DNA from: CAVZBW01 sp963773635
Lineage (GTDB): Bacteria; Actinomycetota; Acidimicrobiia; Acidimicrobiales; RAAP-2
Length of the DNA: 64,000 nucleotides
Reading direction: 5' to 3'
NCBI GenBank assembly: GCA_963773635.1
Contig: CAVZBW010000002.1
Location: forward strand, 372,001 to 436,000
The translations under genes were made by a program, and so were the position numbers. The notes under the pieces are model-generated. The model searched no databases, was not told the DNA's origin, and worked only from the letters and a program-made list of their open reading frames with translations. Shown in pieces: positions 52,386 through 60,493 of the stretch (position 1 is its first letter; every line of letters starts with the position of its first letter).

Positions 52386-53714
52386 GTGAGCAGGCACGGG
52401 TCCCCGAAACGTGAGGCGCCCCGAATCGTGGTGCTGGGCGGCGGCACGGGGGGCACTCTGGCGGCCAACCGCCTACACCGGGTGCTGGGCGGGGACGGGG
52501 CCCAGATCACGGTGGTCGACCAGGACGATTCCCACCTCTACCAGCCGGGGCTGCTCTTCGTCCCCTTCGGGCTGGCCACGGTGGACGAGATCACGCGGCC
52601 CAGGCACCGCCAATTGCACCGGGGGATCGAGTTCGTCGAGGCCCCGGTCGACCACGTCGACCTGGAGGCACGAGAGGTCCACCTCGGTCGGGGTAGCGAG
52701 CGTCCGGCGGCGCCCGCCGGGAGCGGCGAGCCGGTGCCCTCGGTCCTCCGCTACGACGTGCTGGTGGTCGCCACGGGCGCGGTGCTGGCGCCAGAGGAGA
52801 CCGACGGGCTGCTCGGGCCGGGGTGGGGCGAGAAGGTCCACACCTTCTACACGCCCGAGGGGGCGGAGTCCCTGGCGCGTTCCCTCGAGTGGTTCGCCGG
52901 TGGCCGCATCGTGGTCAACGTGATCGACATGCCGATCAAGTGCCCGGTCGCACCGCTGGAATTCTGTTTCCTGGCCGACTGGTACTTCCACGAGCTCGGC
53001 ATGCGCGAGCGCGTCGAGCTCACGTACGTGACCCCGCTCGACGCCGCGTTCACCAAGCCGGTGGCGGCCAAGACCTTGGCCGGCCTCCTCGAGGACAAGG
53101 GTGTCGAGCTGATGACGGAGTTCAACACGGGCTCCGTCGACGGCCGGGGGGGCCGCCTCACCTCCTTCGACGGACGCGACGTCCCCTTCGACCTCGCCGT
53201 GGTGGTGCCCGTCCACTCGGGGGCCCCCTACGTGGCACGGTCCCCGGGCCTCGGCGACGAGCTCGGGTTCGTCCCGGTCGACGAGCACACGCTGCAGTCG
53301 AAGACCGATGAGCGCGTCTTTGCCCTGGGCGATGCGGCGGGGGTGCCCGCCTCCAAGGCCGGATCGGTCACCCACTTCGAGGGCGAGGTGCTCGTGGAGA
53401 ACGTCCGGCGCTTCCTGGCCAACGAGCCGCTCGACGCCACCTTCGACGGGCACGCCAATTGCTTCATCGAGACGGGCTTCGGCAAGGCGTTGCTGATCGA
53501 CTTCAACTACGAGACCGAGCCGCTGCCGGGGCACTTCCCCGCAGGCGTCGGTCTCCCGCTCCTGCGCGAGTCCCGGATCAACCATCTGGCAAAGCTCCTG
53601 TTCCAGCCGCTGTACTGGCACAGCCTGCTCCCCGGTCGCGACCTACCCGGGGTCGCCTCGACCATGCCCAGCCACGGCAAGCACCCGCCCCACGAGGAGA
53701 CGCTCGCCCGGTGA
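52386..53714 (+). CDS. Sulfide:quinone oxidoreductase-like FAD flavoprotein
   Basis: A 442-residue two-dinucleotide-binding flavoprotein. The FAD motif is IVVLGGGTGGTLAANRLHRV, followed by DDSHLYQPGLLFVPFGLATV. The central segment IDMPIKCPVAPLEFCFLADW contains two cysteines, one at the K-C-x-x-A-P position conserved in SQR. VFALGDAAGVPASKAG binds FAD near the C-terminus, and a cysteine follows in HANCFIETGFGKALLIDFNY. SQR oxidises sulfide, passing electrons to quinone and forming persulfide or polysulfide. GTG 52386. It heads the operon SQR - TusE/DsrC - DsrE. The type cannot be fixed from sequence. Confidence 0.82.
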   Translation: MSRHGSPKREAPRIVVLGGGTGGTLAANRLHRVLGGDGAQITVVDQDDSHLYQPGLLFVPFGLATVDEITRPRHRQLHRGIEFVEAPVDHVDLEAREVHLGRGSERPAAPAGSGEPVPSVLRYDVLVVATGAVLAPEETDGLLGPGWGEKVHTFYTPEGAESLARSLEWFAGGRIVVNVIDMPIKCPVAPLEFCFLADWYFHELGMRERVELTYVTPLDAAFTKPVAAKTLAGLLEDKGVELMTEFNTGSVDGRGGRLTSFDGRDVPFDLAVVVPVHSGAPYVARSPGLGDELGFVPVDEHTLQSKTDERVFALGDAAGVPASKAGSVTHFEGEVLVENVRRFLANEPLDATFDGHANCFIETGFGKALLIDFNYETEPLPGHFPAGVGLPLLRESRINHLAKLLFQPLYWHSLLPGRDLPGVASTMPSHGKHPPHEETLAR

Positions 53715-53750
53715 TCGCGTCCACCGACCGGCGACCGAGGAGGTAACTCC

Positions 53751-54068
53751 ATGCCCACCGCCACGTACGCAGGCCGGACCGTCACCGTCAACGACGAGGG
53801 CTTCTTGGAGCACCCCGAGGAGTGGAACGAGGCGATGGCGCCCGAGATCGCGAGCTCGGTGGGGATCGGGGAGCTCACCGAGCAGCACTGGCGGGTCATC
53901 AAGTTCATGCGGGCCGAGTACGCGGAGAAGGGCACGGGGCCAACGGTACGGGTGCTCGGCAAGAGCTCGGGCGTGTCGATCAAGGAGCTCTACGAGCTGT
54001 TCCCAAAGGGTCCGGCCAAGCTTGCGGCGAAGATCGCCGGCATACCCAAGCCCCGCGGCTGCATCTGA
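53751..54068 (+). CDS. tusE: TusE/DsrC/DsvC-family sulfur-relay protein
   Basis: A 105-residue protein with the family pattern VNDEGFLEHPEEWNEAMAPE, ASSVGIGELTEQHWRVIKFM, GKSSGVSIKELYELFPKGPA and the flexible C-terminal arm IAGIPKPRGCI. The penultimate cysteine of the arm (CysA) is present. The second arm cysteine of true DsrC (10-11 residues earlier) is replaced by Ala/Lys, so it resembles TusE-type sulfur carriers rather than sulfite-reductase DsrC. AGGAGG (53739-53744) precedes the ATG. It would accept sulfur from DsrE-like or SQR-derived persulfide. Confidence 0.9.
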   Translation: MPTATYAGRTVTVNDEGFLEHPEEWNEAMAPEIASSVGIGELTEQHWRVIKFMRAEYAEKGTGPTVRVLGKSSGVSIKELYELFPKGPAKLAAKIAGIPKPRGCI

Positions 54069-54094
54069 GCGCCTCGGAGAGGGAGGTTACGAAC

Positions 54095-54571
54095 ATGGCT
54101 GAAGCCGTCCAAGCGATCGAGAAGGTCTCGGTCATCGTGTCCAAGGGCTCGCTCGAGGGCGTGTACCCGGCGCTCATCATGGCCAATGGCGCTCGAGCCG
54201 AGGGCATCGAGGCCAACCTCTTCTTCACCTTCTTCGGACTCGACGCGGTCCACAAGAAGCGCTACGAGCACGTCAAAGTTGCCACGGTGGGCAATCCCGG
54301 CCTCCATCTGGCGACCATGGCGGGCGGGCTCCCCGGCGTCTCGAGCGTGATGACCCACTACCTCGAGCGCAAGATGGAGAGGCTCGACATCCCGCCCATT
54401 CCCGAGTTTCTCGACATGATCGCCGACACAGGTGCCGGCCTCTACGGGTGCAAGGCTTCGTGCGATCTCTTCGAGATCACCAAGGACGACCTCATCGATC
54501 GGGTCAAGGACATCATCACCGTCGGCGAGTTTTACGAGCTCGCCGCCGGAGGGCAGATCATCTTCACCTGA
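54095..54571 (+). CDS. DsrE-family (DsrE2-like) sulfur transferase
   Basis: A 158-residue protein of the DsrE/DsrF/DsrH-like superfamily: KVSVIVSKGSLEGVYPALIM, ANGARAEGIEANLFFTFFGL, LDIPPIPEFLDMIADTGAGL and YGCKASCDLFEITKDDLIDR. The cysteine pair C-x3-C in YGCKASC is the usual active site of DsrE2-type proteins. GAGGGAGG lies upstream of ATG 54095, 26 bases after tusE. DsrE proteins carry persulfide between proteins. No rhodanese or TusA gene is seen in the window. Confidence 0.9.
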   Translation: MAEAVQAIEKVSVIVSKGSLEGVYPALIMANGARAEGIEANLFFTFFGLDAVHKKRYEHVKVATVGNPGLHLATMAGGLPGVSSVMTHYLERKMERLDIPPIPEFLDMIADTGAGLYGCKASCDLFEITKDDLIDRVKDIITVGEFYELAAGGQIIFT

Positions 54572-54638
54572 CCCGGGAGCGACCGTCAGGCCGCGCCCGC
54601 GTCCGTCCGTGCCGCATCGACCTGGCGGCGGGGTTCCG

Positions 54639-55766
54639 CTACTGGGGCGGACCCGAGGCGAGCTCGACGACCCGGAGATGCTCTCCCCCGAATTGGTCGA
54701 CCCACTGGACCTGGACCGACTGGCCCGGTCGGTCGCGCTCCATCTCCTCGGCGAGCGCCGAGAGCGAGGCGATCCGATGCCCGCCCACGGCGACGATGAC
54801 GTCCCAGGGTTGGAGCCCGGCGCTCGCTGCCGGCGAGTTGGGCACCACACCGGTAACGACCGCGCCGGCGGGAGAGACCTCCGCGGAGCTCGACGAGGTA
54901 GCCGTGACGCCGAGGAACGCCGTGGGACCGACATGGACCGTGGTCGATTCCGTGCCCTCCCGGATCTCGGCCGCCACTGCCAGCGCGTGGTCCATGGGGA
55001 TGGCGAAGCTCTGTCGCGGGCCCGAACGGAAGCTGTACCCAGACGAGGCGGCCGTGTCGACCCCGATCACCAGTCCCGCCCGGTCTACCAACGGGCCGCC
55101 GGAGTCACCGGGCTCGACCGCCGCGTCGCTCTCGATCAACCCGGTGAGCTCCTCGTTGCCACCCGTCGCCTCGTCGCTGGCGATGATCGATTGGTCGAGC
55201 GCCTGGACGGTCCCCGAGGCGGTACTCGGCGTGCCGCCGGCACCACCGGCGTTGCCCATCGCGAGCACCTGGTCGCCAACCCGCAGCCCGGACGACCCGC
55301 CGATCGGGGCGGTGGCCAGGCGTCGCGCTCCTGCCAGGCGGAGCACGGCCACGTCGTCGGTCGAGTCGTAGCCCACGACGCTCGCGATGTAGGTCCTGCC
55401 GTTGCCGACGTCCCTGACGGTGATGGCACCGGCACCCTCGATGACATGGTTGTTGGTGAGCACCAGCCCGCCGCGGCTGAGCACGACGCCGGTTCCGGCA
55501 AGCCGGGCCTCTTGGTCGGCAAGCGTGGTCGAGATGTCGACGACCGCCGGCGCGACCCGGGACGCCACCCCCGAGACCGCCCTCGAGGAGGGCACGACCC
55601 ATTGGATCGCATAGGCCAGTAGCCCGACGACCACGAGCAGCAGGACCGCGATGCGGGCCGATCTCCTCGGAGATCGCCTGCGGTACGAAGGGGGCGGCCA
55701 GTGTTGGGGGATCTCGTACCACTCGGGCCTGGCGTGCGGCGAGGGCGCATGCACCCTCGCCGGCAT
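54639..55766 (-). CDS. HtrA/DegP-like membrane-anchored serine protease with PDZ domain
   Basis: A 375-residue protein. A cytoplasmic basic N-terminus leads to one membrane helix (IAVLLLVVVGLLAYAIQWVV), then a trypsin-like domain with histidine in VLTNNHVIEGAGA, aspartate in YDSTDDVAVLRLA and serine in VEPGDSGGPLV. A C-terminal PDZ domain (VVTGVVPNSPAASAGLQPWD, VIVAVGGHRIASLSALAEEM) follows. It should degrade or sense misfolded proteins outside the membrane. ATG 55766 with GGAGAGC before it; the longer upstream frame has no family similarity. It is convergent with the dsrE gene. Confidence 0.9.
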   Translation of the reverse strand: MPARVHAPSPHARPEWYEIPQHWPPPSYRRRSPRRSARIAVLLLVVVGLLAYAIQWVVPSSRAVSGVASRVAPAVVDISTTLADQEARLAGTGVVLSRGGLVLTNNHVIEGAGAITVRDVGNGRTYIASVVGYDSTDDVAVLRLAGARRLATAPIGGSSGLRVGDQVLAMGNAGGAGGTPSTASGTVQALDQSIIASDEATGGNEELTGLIESDAAVEPGDSGGPLVDRAGLVIGVDTAASSGYSFRSGPRQSFAIPMDHALAVAAEIREGTESTTVHVGPTAFLGVTATSSSSAEVSPAGAVVTGVVPNSPAASAGLQPWDVIVAVGGHRIASLSALAEEMERDRPGQSVQVQWVDQFGGEHLRVVELASGPPQ

Positions 55767-55854
55767 TCCGTGCTCTCCCCAGACTCCGGTGCCCGGCGAG
55801 CCCTCCACAGTCCCATGGTGCGGGTTGGCGCGGGCCGGCAGGCAGGGGCGAAGG

Positions 55855-56654
55855 TCACATCCCGGTTGCCGGGGCCGGGGCTCCGACCCCGGGAAGACCG
55901 GCGGCTGCAATGGGAGGCCTTCCCGAGTTGACCGCCTCGAGGTTGCGGTGGGTGCACTCCGAGAGCCAGGACAACGCCTCGGGCGAGAGCCGGCCGCAGA
56001 CCCAATTCCAGTGGAGTGCCACGAGATCGCCGGGCACGAGCGCGACCCCAAGGGCCAGGCCACCGACGGCCCGGCGTGCCTCTTCGACCTGCTCACGCCC
56101 AAGCGTCAGCCGCGTGCCGTCGAAGCAGAGCGGAGCACTGCGAACCCACAGCCGATCGCCCCGCACCCCTTCCACCCGGCCCCACCGGATGCGACACCGG
56201 TCGAGCACACCGAGCGCCGGGCCCGGCTTCACGGAACGGAGGATGGCCAGCCACGGGTACACCGCGAAGACGTGCAGGCTGTGATGGGAGACCCCGCCCG
56301 CGGCCACGACCCGACCGAGCGGGGGGGAACGGTGGTCGAGCGAGTTTCCGAAGCACCCCTCGAGCTGTGTGGTGAGAGCCGAGGGTGGGACGGAGAGTGC
56401 GAGCTCGTTGCCGATCCAATAGGCCTCCACCACCCGCGGGTCGAGTGGATCGGCGATGCCGTGGCACCGGGCGATCACCTCGAGGTACGGCCACGCGCCC
56501 TCGAACCGGGCGGCCAGGGACCGCAGCTCGGTGAGGTCGCCGCCGGTCGACGTCGCCTCCACCAGGGCCGAGCGATCGGCCGGACCGCAGTAGCCGAGAG
56601 CGTTCGGGGGAACGCGTAGCGGGCGAACAGCACCGGGCCGGGCACGTCGCTCAT
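55855..56654 (-). CDS. DUF6390-family hydrogenase-associated protein, one frameshift
   Basis: Reassembled, about 266 residues: MSDVPGPVLFARYAFP then PNALGYCGPADRSALVEATS, AARFEGAWPYLEVIARCHGI, ADPLDPRVVEAYWIGNELAL, HHSLHVFAVYPWLAILRSVK and WGRVEGVRGDRLWVRSAPLC. This matches DUF6390, found next to [NiFe] hydrogenase maturation genes in actinobacteria. A single base is missing in the C-run near 56610 (five C where six are needed), a typical homopolymer error. ATG 56654 overlaps the hypC stop. Its function is unknown; a hydrogenase assembly role is inferred from context. Confidence 0.75.
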
Positions 56655-56878
56655 GGGCTCGCTGCCCGCCGCAGCTCCGACACGATGGCCTCGGCATCGC
56701 CAGCGTCGACGCGGTCGATCGCGTAGCCGCTGTGCACGGTGAGCCAATCGCCGGGAACGGGCGCGGGACCCTCAAGGACCAGAAGCGACACGCCATGACG
56801 GGTTCCGTCCACCGCCTCCACCTCGACGTACCCGGGGTCCGTGGCGCGCACGACCCGGTGGAGGCGGCTCACGCACAT
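56651..56878 (-). CDS. hypC: HypC/HupF-family hydrogenase maturation chaperone
   Basis: A 75-residue protein starting MCVSRLHRVVRATDPGYVEV. The cysteine right after the initiator Met is the invariant iron-binding residue of HypC. The following SLLVLEGPAPVPGDWLTVHS, GYAIDRVDAGDAEAIVSEL completes the small OB-like barrel (PGDWLTVHxGYA). HypC escorts the Fe(CN)2CO precursor to the large subunit. It overlaps the protease gene by 10 bases and the DUF6390 gene by 4. No hypA, B, D, E or F gene lies in the window. Confidence 0.92.
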   Translation of the reverse strand: MCVSRLHRVVRATDPGYVEVEAVDGTRHGVSLLVLEGPAPVPGDWLTVHSGYAIDRVDAGDAEAIVSELRRAASP

Positions 56879-57423
56879 GCGTCGGGTTGCCGCCTCCGCC
56901 CGGCACGGACGTGCGCGTGGGCATCGATCAGCCTCGCCACCTGGCCGACGGCCCGGGGCACGGCGGCCGCCACCGAGGCGCTGAGGCCGGGGCCTCGCTC
57001 GAAATCCTCGCCCACTATCCCCACCACCGCCACGGCCTTCGGGGCTGCGTCGAGCGCCCTCGCCAGGCGCAACACGCCGGCCAGCCCGATGCCGTGGGTG
57101 CTGCCGGCGCGACCATGGGGTCCGTCGACGGTGCCGAAGGGGTCGGTGCCATGCGCGGCCAGGTGCAGGACGCAGACGGTCCCCGGGGCCGACCCGGAGC
57201 GCAGCGCGTCGACGACGACGGCCAGGTCTGCGCCGTCCCAACGACCGAGCAGGTCGAGGGGGTCTTCAAACGACGCGGCGTCGACCACGGGACCGATCTC
57301 CCGTCCGACCTGGGAGGCCACCGCGGGCCCCACCCCGTCGTCGCGCCGGAATTCGTTTCCCAGCCCGGCGACGAGGACCCGCGAAGACGGGGACGCGTCG
57401 GAGGTGGGCACCGGGGCGGTCAC
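56869..57423 (-). CDS. [NiFe] hydrogenase maturation endopeptidase
   Basis: A 184-residue HyaD/HybD/HycI-family protease: RVLVAGLGNEFRRDDGVGPA (G-x-G-N-x-x-x-x-D-D-G), VVVDALRSGSAPGTVCVLHL and THGIGLAGVLRLARALDAAP with VAVVGIVGEDFERGPGLSAS. The acidic residues that hold nickel (the Glu of NEF and Asp of VVDA) are present. It removes the C-terminal peptide of the large subunit after nickel insertion. GTG 57423 overlaps the large-subunit stop (GTGA), the order expected for its substrate. Confidence 0.92.
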   Translation of the reverse strand: MTAPVPTSDASPSSRVLVAGLGNEFRRDDGVGPAVASQVGREIGPVVDAASFEDPLDLLGRWDGADLAVVVDALRSGSAPGTVCVLHLAAHGTDPFGTVDGPHGRAGSTHGIGLAGVLRLARALDAAPKAVAVVGIVGEDFERGPGLSASVAAAVPRAVGQVARLIDAHAHVRAGRRRQPDACA

Positions 57424-58724
57424 GTTCGCCGGACCGTGACGTCCAGGAAGTGTGCGGCACACGAGATGCAGGGGTCGTGGTTCCGCACTGCCTGCTCGCA
57501 GCGCCACTGCAAATCGTGATCGTCGAGAGCCAGGGCGCCCTGGGCGACGCGACGCAGGTCCGCTTCGATCGTCAGCTGGTTTTGCGACGTCGGCGGCACG
57601 ATGCGGGCGTGGAGGATGGTGCCGTCGTCGTCGATCTCGTATCGGTGGAAGAGCAGGCCCCGGGGGGCCTCAGTGGCACCGGTTCCCGACCCCGCCCTCG
57701 GCGTGACCGGCACCGCCGAGCGATCGGGACGTTGGTAGCCCTCGACCAGCGACAGCGCCTCGTCGCACGCGAACACCAACTCGACCGCCCGTACCACGAT
57801 GCTGCGAAACGGGTTGGAACAGACGGGCCCGAGCCCGGCGTGCGAGGCCGCATCCGAGGCCAGCGGCGGCAAGGCGTCGGAATTGAGCGCGTACCGGGCG
57901 AGGGGTCCGGTGAGGTAGGGGTCTCGCCCCGCGAGGCGAGCGTGGAGCGCCGTCGATCGCTCGACGTGCTCCTCCACCACAAGGTCGGCCAGCTCGGCGG
58001 GCGACACGTCGAGGCCCTCCGAGGATGCCGGACGGCCCCGCTCGATCGGGTAGCGGCCCCGGTCCCGGAGGGCGACGAAGCGGTAGTCGGCCGACACGTC
58101 GGGGAACTCGAAGCCCGAGACCCACTCCACGGTGGCGAGCGCGGCGTCCCGGGCGCGCCGCAGGGGCTCGGCGAGGGCGGCGATCGTGGCCATGTCCGGC
58201 GCCCGGTAGAAGCCGCCCACCCGGACGTTGACCGGATGGACCGCCCTCCCGCCCACCGTCTCCATCACGAGGTTGCCCGCTCGCTTGAGCAGGAGCCCGC
58301 GCTCGACGGAGCGCCGATCACGCTCCGCCAGCTCCACCGCGTCGGCGCATCCCAGGAAGTCCGGCGCATGCAGGAGGTAGACGTGCAGGGCGTGGCTCTG
58401 GATCCACTCCCCGCAGTAGAGGAGGCGCCGCAGCGCAGCGATGCTCTCGTCGACCTCCACACCGCAGGCCGACTCCATCGCCGCGCAGGCGGACATCTGG
58501 TAGGCGACGGGGCAGATCCCGCAGATGCGGGCCGTGATGTCGGGTGCCTCGGTGAAATGGCGCCCCACGAGCAGCGCCTCGAAGTACCGCGGCGGCTCGT
58601 AGATCTCGAGGGCGACGCCGGTCACGTTCCCGTCCGTGACGTCGACGCGCAGGGACCCCTCCCCCTCCACGCGTGCCAGTCCCTCGACGCCGATGGTGCG
58701 CGCCGAGCGTGACCCGTGGGTCAT
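57420..58724 (-). CDS. hydA: [NiFe] hydrogenase large (alpha) subunit, group 3b-type
   Basis: A 434-residue catalytic subunit. The N-terminal nickel motif L1 is ARICGICPVAYQ and the C-terminal motif L2 is DPCISCAAH. The following FLDVTVRRT is the short peptide removed by the maturation protease. The opening VEGLARVEGEGSLRVDV and PPRYFEALLVGRHFTEAPDI are typical of cytosolic group 3 enzymes. ATG 58724 overlaps the small-subunit stop (ATGA). With the NADP-linked partners upstream it should couple H2 evolution or uptake to NAD(P)H. The family includes mycobacterial Hyh, reported as DosR-induced. Confidence 0.94.
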   Translation of the reverse strand: MTHGSRSARTIGVEGLARVEGEGSLRVDVTDGNVTGVALEIYEPPRYFEALLVGRHFTEAPDITARICGICPVAYQMSACAAMESACGVEVDESIAALRRLLYCGEWIQSHALHVYLLHAPDFLGCADAVELAERDRRSVERGLLLKRAGNLVMETVGGRAVHPVNVRVGGFYRAPDMATIAALAEPLRRARDAALATVEWVSGFEFPDVSADYRFVALRDRGRYPIERGRPASSEGLDVSPAELADLVVEEHVERSTALHARLAGRDPYLTGPLARYALNSDALPPLASDAASHAGLGPVCSNPFRSIVVRAVELVFACDEALSLVEGYQRPDRSAVPVTPRAGSGTGATEAPRGLLFHRYEIDDDGTILHARIVPPTSQNQLTIEADLRRVAQGALALDDHDLQWRCEQAVRNHDPCISCAAHFLDVTVRRT

Positions 58725-59605
58725 CGATCCGCACCTCCCGTGCCGGCCGATCGCGACCGTGTCAGGGTCACTGGCACCGACGGTCCGTGTGCCGTCGACT
58801 CTCGGCGGAAGGCCGGGGCCCCCGCATTGAAGGTGCGAAAGAGGCGCGAGACCTCCAGGTCCGAGGCACCGCCGGCTTGGATCTGCGCGGCGAGCGACGC
58901 CGTGTTGGCGGTATCCGCCGGACCGAAGCAACCAAAGCAGCCACGATCGATCGAGGGGCACAATGCCCCGCATCCGCTCCGGGTCACGGGCCCGAGGCAG
59001 GGGGTGCCCCGAGCGACCATGAGGCAGACGGTACCCCTCCCCTTGCATTCCTGGCAGACCGTGTAGCCGCGGACGACGGGCCGGCGGCCGGCGAGGAAGG
59101 CCGTCAGGACCTCGAGCAGCTGGTGCCGGTCGATCGGGCAACCGTGCAGCTCGTAGTCCACCTCGACGTGCTCCGAGATCGGGGTGGACGTGTCGAGCGA
59201 GTCAATGTATTCGGGATGGGCGTACACGGCACCCGCGTACTCCCCCGAGGCGGCGAAGTTGCGCAGGCCCTGGATACCCCCGGCGGTGGCGCAGGCCCCG
59301 ATCGTCACCAGGCGGTGGGAGTTGGCCCTCACCTCTCGGATGCGCTCCGCGTCCTCGGCCGTGGTGATCGAGCCCTCGACCAGCGAGACGTCGTAGGGGC
59401 CGGGCGCACTGGATCGCGACATCTCCGTGAAGTGCGCGATTCGGACGGCTCCGGCGAGGGTCAGCAGCTCCTCCTCGCAGTCGAGGAGGGAGAGTTGGCA
59501 GCCGTCGCACGAGGCGAATTTCCACACGGCCAGCGTCGGGCGGGAGTCGGAGGAACGGGCAGCGCCCGGTACGTCGGCGACGGAGTCCGGGTCGGGGCGC
59601 GTCAT
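58721..59605 (-). CDS. hydD: [NiFe] hydrogenase small (delta) subunit, group 3b-type
   Basis: A 294-residue electron-transfer subunit. Proximal-cluster cysteines are visible in FASCDGCQLSLLDCEEELL and IGACATAGGIQGLRNFA. Others lie in YELHGCPIDRHQLLEVLTAF, ECKGRGTVCLMVARGTPCLG, TRSGCGALCPSIDRGCFGCF, enough for three 4Fe-4S clusters. It has no Tat signal, so the enzyme is cytoplasmic. ATG 59605. Overlaps both neighbours (the gamma-subunit gene by 4 bases and hydA by 4), so the operon is tightly coupled. Confidence 0.94.
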   Translation of the reverse strand: MTRPDPDSVADVPGAARSSDSRPTLAVWKFASCDGCQLSLLDCEEELLTLAGAVRIAHFTEMSRSSAPGPYDVSLVEGSITTAEDAERIREVRANSHRLVTIGACATAGGIQGLRNFAASGEYAGAVYAHPEYIDSLDTSTPISEHVEVDYELHGCPIDRHQLLEVLTAFLAGRRPVVRGYTVCQECKGRGTVCLMVARGTPCLGPVTRSGCGALCPSIDRGCFGCFGPADTANTASLAAQIQAGGASDLEVSRLFRTFNAGAPAFRRESTAHGPSVPVTLTRSRSAGTGGADR

Positions 59606-60429
59606 CGTTCTCGCTGGACCATGAGCTCGGCGACCGTGCCCTCGTAGGGAAGCACCGGCCCGTCACGGCACAGCAGGAAGGGGCCGAGCTGGCAATGCCC
59701 GCACCAGGCCACCCCGCACTGCATGTTGCGCTCCATCGAGACCCGAATGGCGGAGGGATCGACCCCGAGGTCGACGAGAGCGCGGGCGGTGAAGCGCATC
59801 ATCACCTCCGGCCCGCACAGGAGAGCCGTCGACCGCTCGGGAGCGAAACCCGCGGTGGGGAGGAGCGAGGTGACCAGCCCGACGTTGCCGTCCCAATCCG
59901 GCGGCGCGGCGTCGACGGTGAGCCTCACCCGCGCTCCCGCACGAGACCACTCCTCGAGGTCGCGGGCGAAGATGACCTGGTCCGGCTCCCGCGCGCCCAC
60001 CAGGACGAAAACCCGCAGGCCCCCGAGCCGGCTTTGGGCCACCAACTGTTTGACGGCGCCGCGCAAGGGGGCCAGGCCAATTCCTCCGGCCACGACCACG
60101 ACGTCCTGCGAAGGCAGGCCCTCCCGCAGATCGTCGGTTCCCCAATCGGTGCCAAACGGCCCACGTACCCCCACCAGGTCGCCGACCACCGACCGGCAGA
60201 GCGCGTGGGTCACCGGCCCGACGTCGCGCACCGTGTGGTGGAGCGGACCGGCCTCCCCGGGGGTGCTGCTGATCGAGATGGCCGCCTCGCCCACTCCGAA
60301 GGCCGTGAGCATATTGAACTGGCCGGAGCGGAACGACATGGGCTCACCGTCCACCGGCTGAAGGGAGATCGTCCAGACGTCCTCGGTGTCGCGGCGCAGT
60401 TCGACGACGCGATGCGGGAGGGGTGTCAT
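59602..60429 (-). CDS. hydG: Hydrogenase gamma subunit, FAD/NAD(P)-binding reductase
   Basis: A 275-residue ferredoxin-reductase-fold subunit. The FAD site is YxSxG-like in FRSGQFNMLTAFGVGEAAIS, ISSTPGEAGPLHHTV. The NAD(P) site is VVVVAGGIGLAPLRGAVKQL, then VLVGAREPDQVIF and LLCGPEVMMRFTARALVDLG. A 2Fe-2S cluster motif C-x4-C-x2-C-x8-C occurs in MQCGVAWCGHCQLGPFLLC near the C-terminus, as in sulfhydrogenase HydG. ATG 60429 is preferred; ATG 60504, overlapping the previous gene, would add 25 residues. Confidence 0.92.
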   Translation of the reverse strand: MTPLPHRVVELRRDTEDVWTISLQPVDGEPMSFRSGQFNMLTAFGVGEAAISISSTPGEAGPLHHTVRDVGPVTHALCRSVVGDLVGVRGPFGTDWGTDDLREGLPSQDVVVVAGGIGLAPLRGAVKQLVAQSRLGGLRVFVLVGAREPDQVIFARDLEEWSRAGARVRLTVDAAPPDWDGNVGLVTSLLPTAGFAPERSTALLCGPEVMMRFTARALVDLGVDPSAIRVSMERNMQCGVAWCGHCQLGPFLLCRDGPVLPYEGTVAELMVQRER

Positions 60430-60493
60430 CGGGCCCACTGGCGCGGCGGGGAACCCAGCGCCCGCGTCGGTGGATCCGATCACCGCGACCCCG

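Noticed and set aside
53751..54068. True DsrC of dissimilatory sulfite reduction
   Set aside because: The second C-terminal arm cysteine is missing and no dsrAB or dsrMKJOP genes are present.
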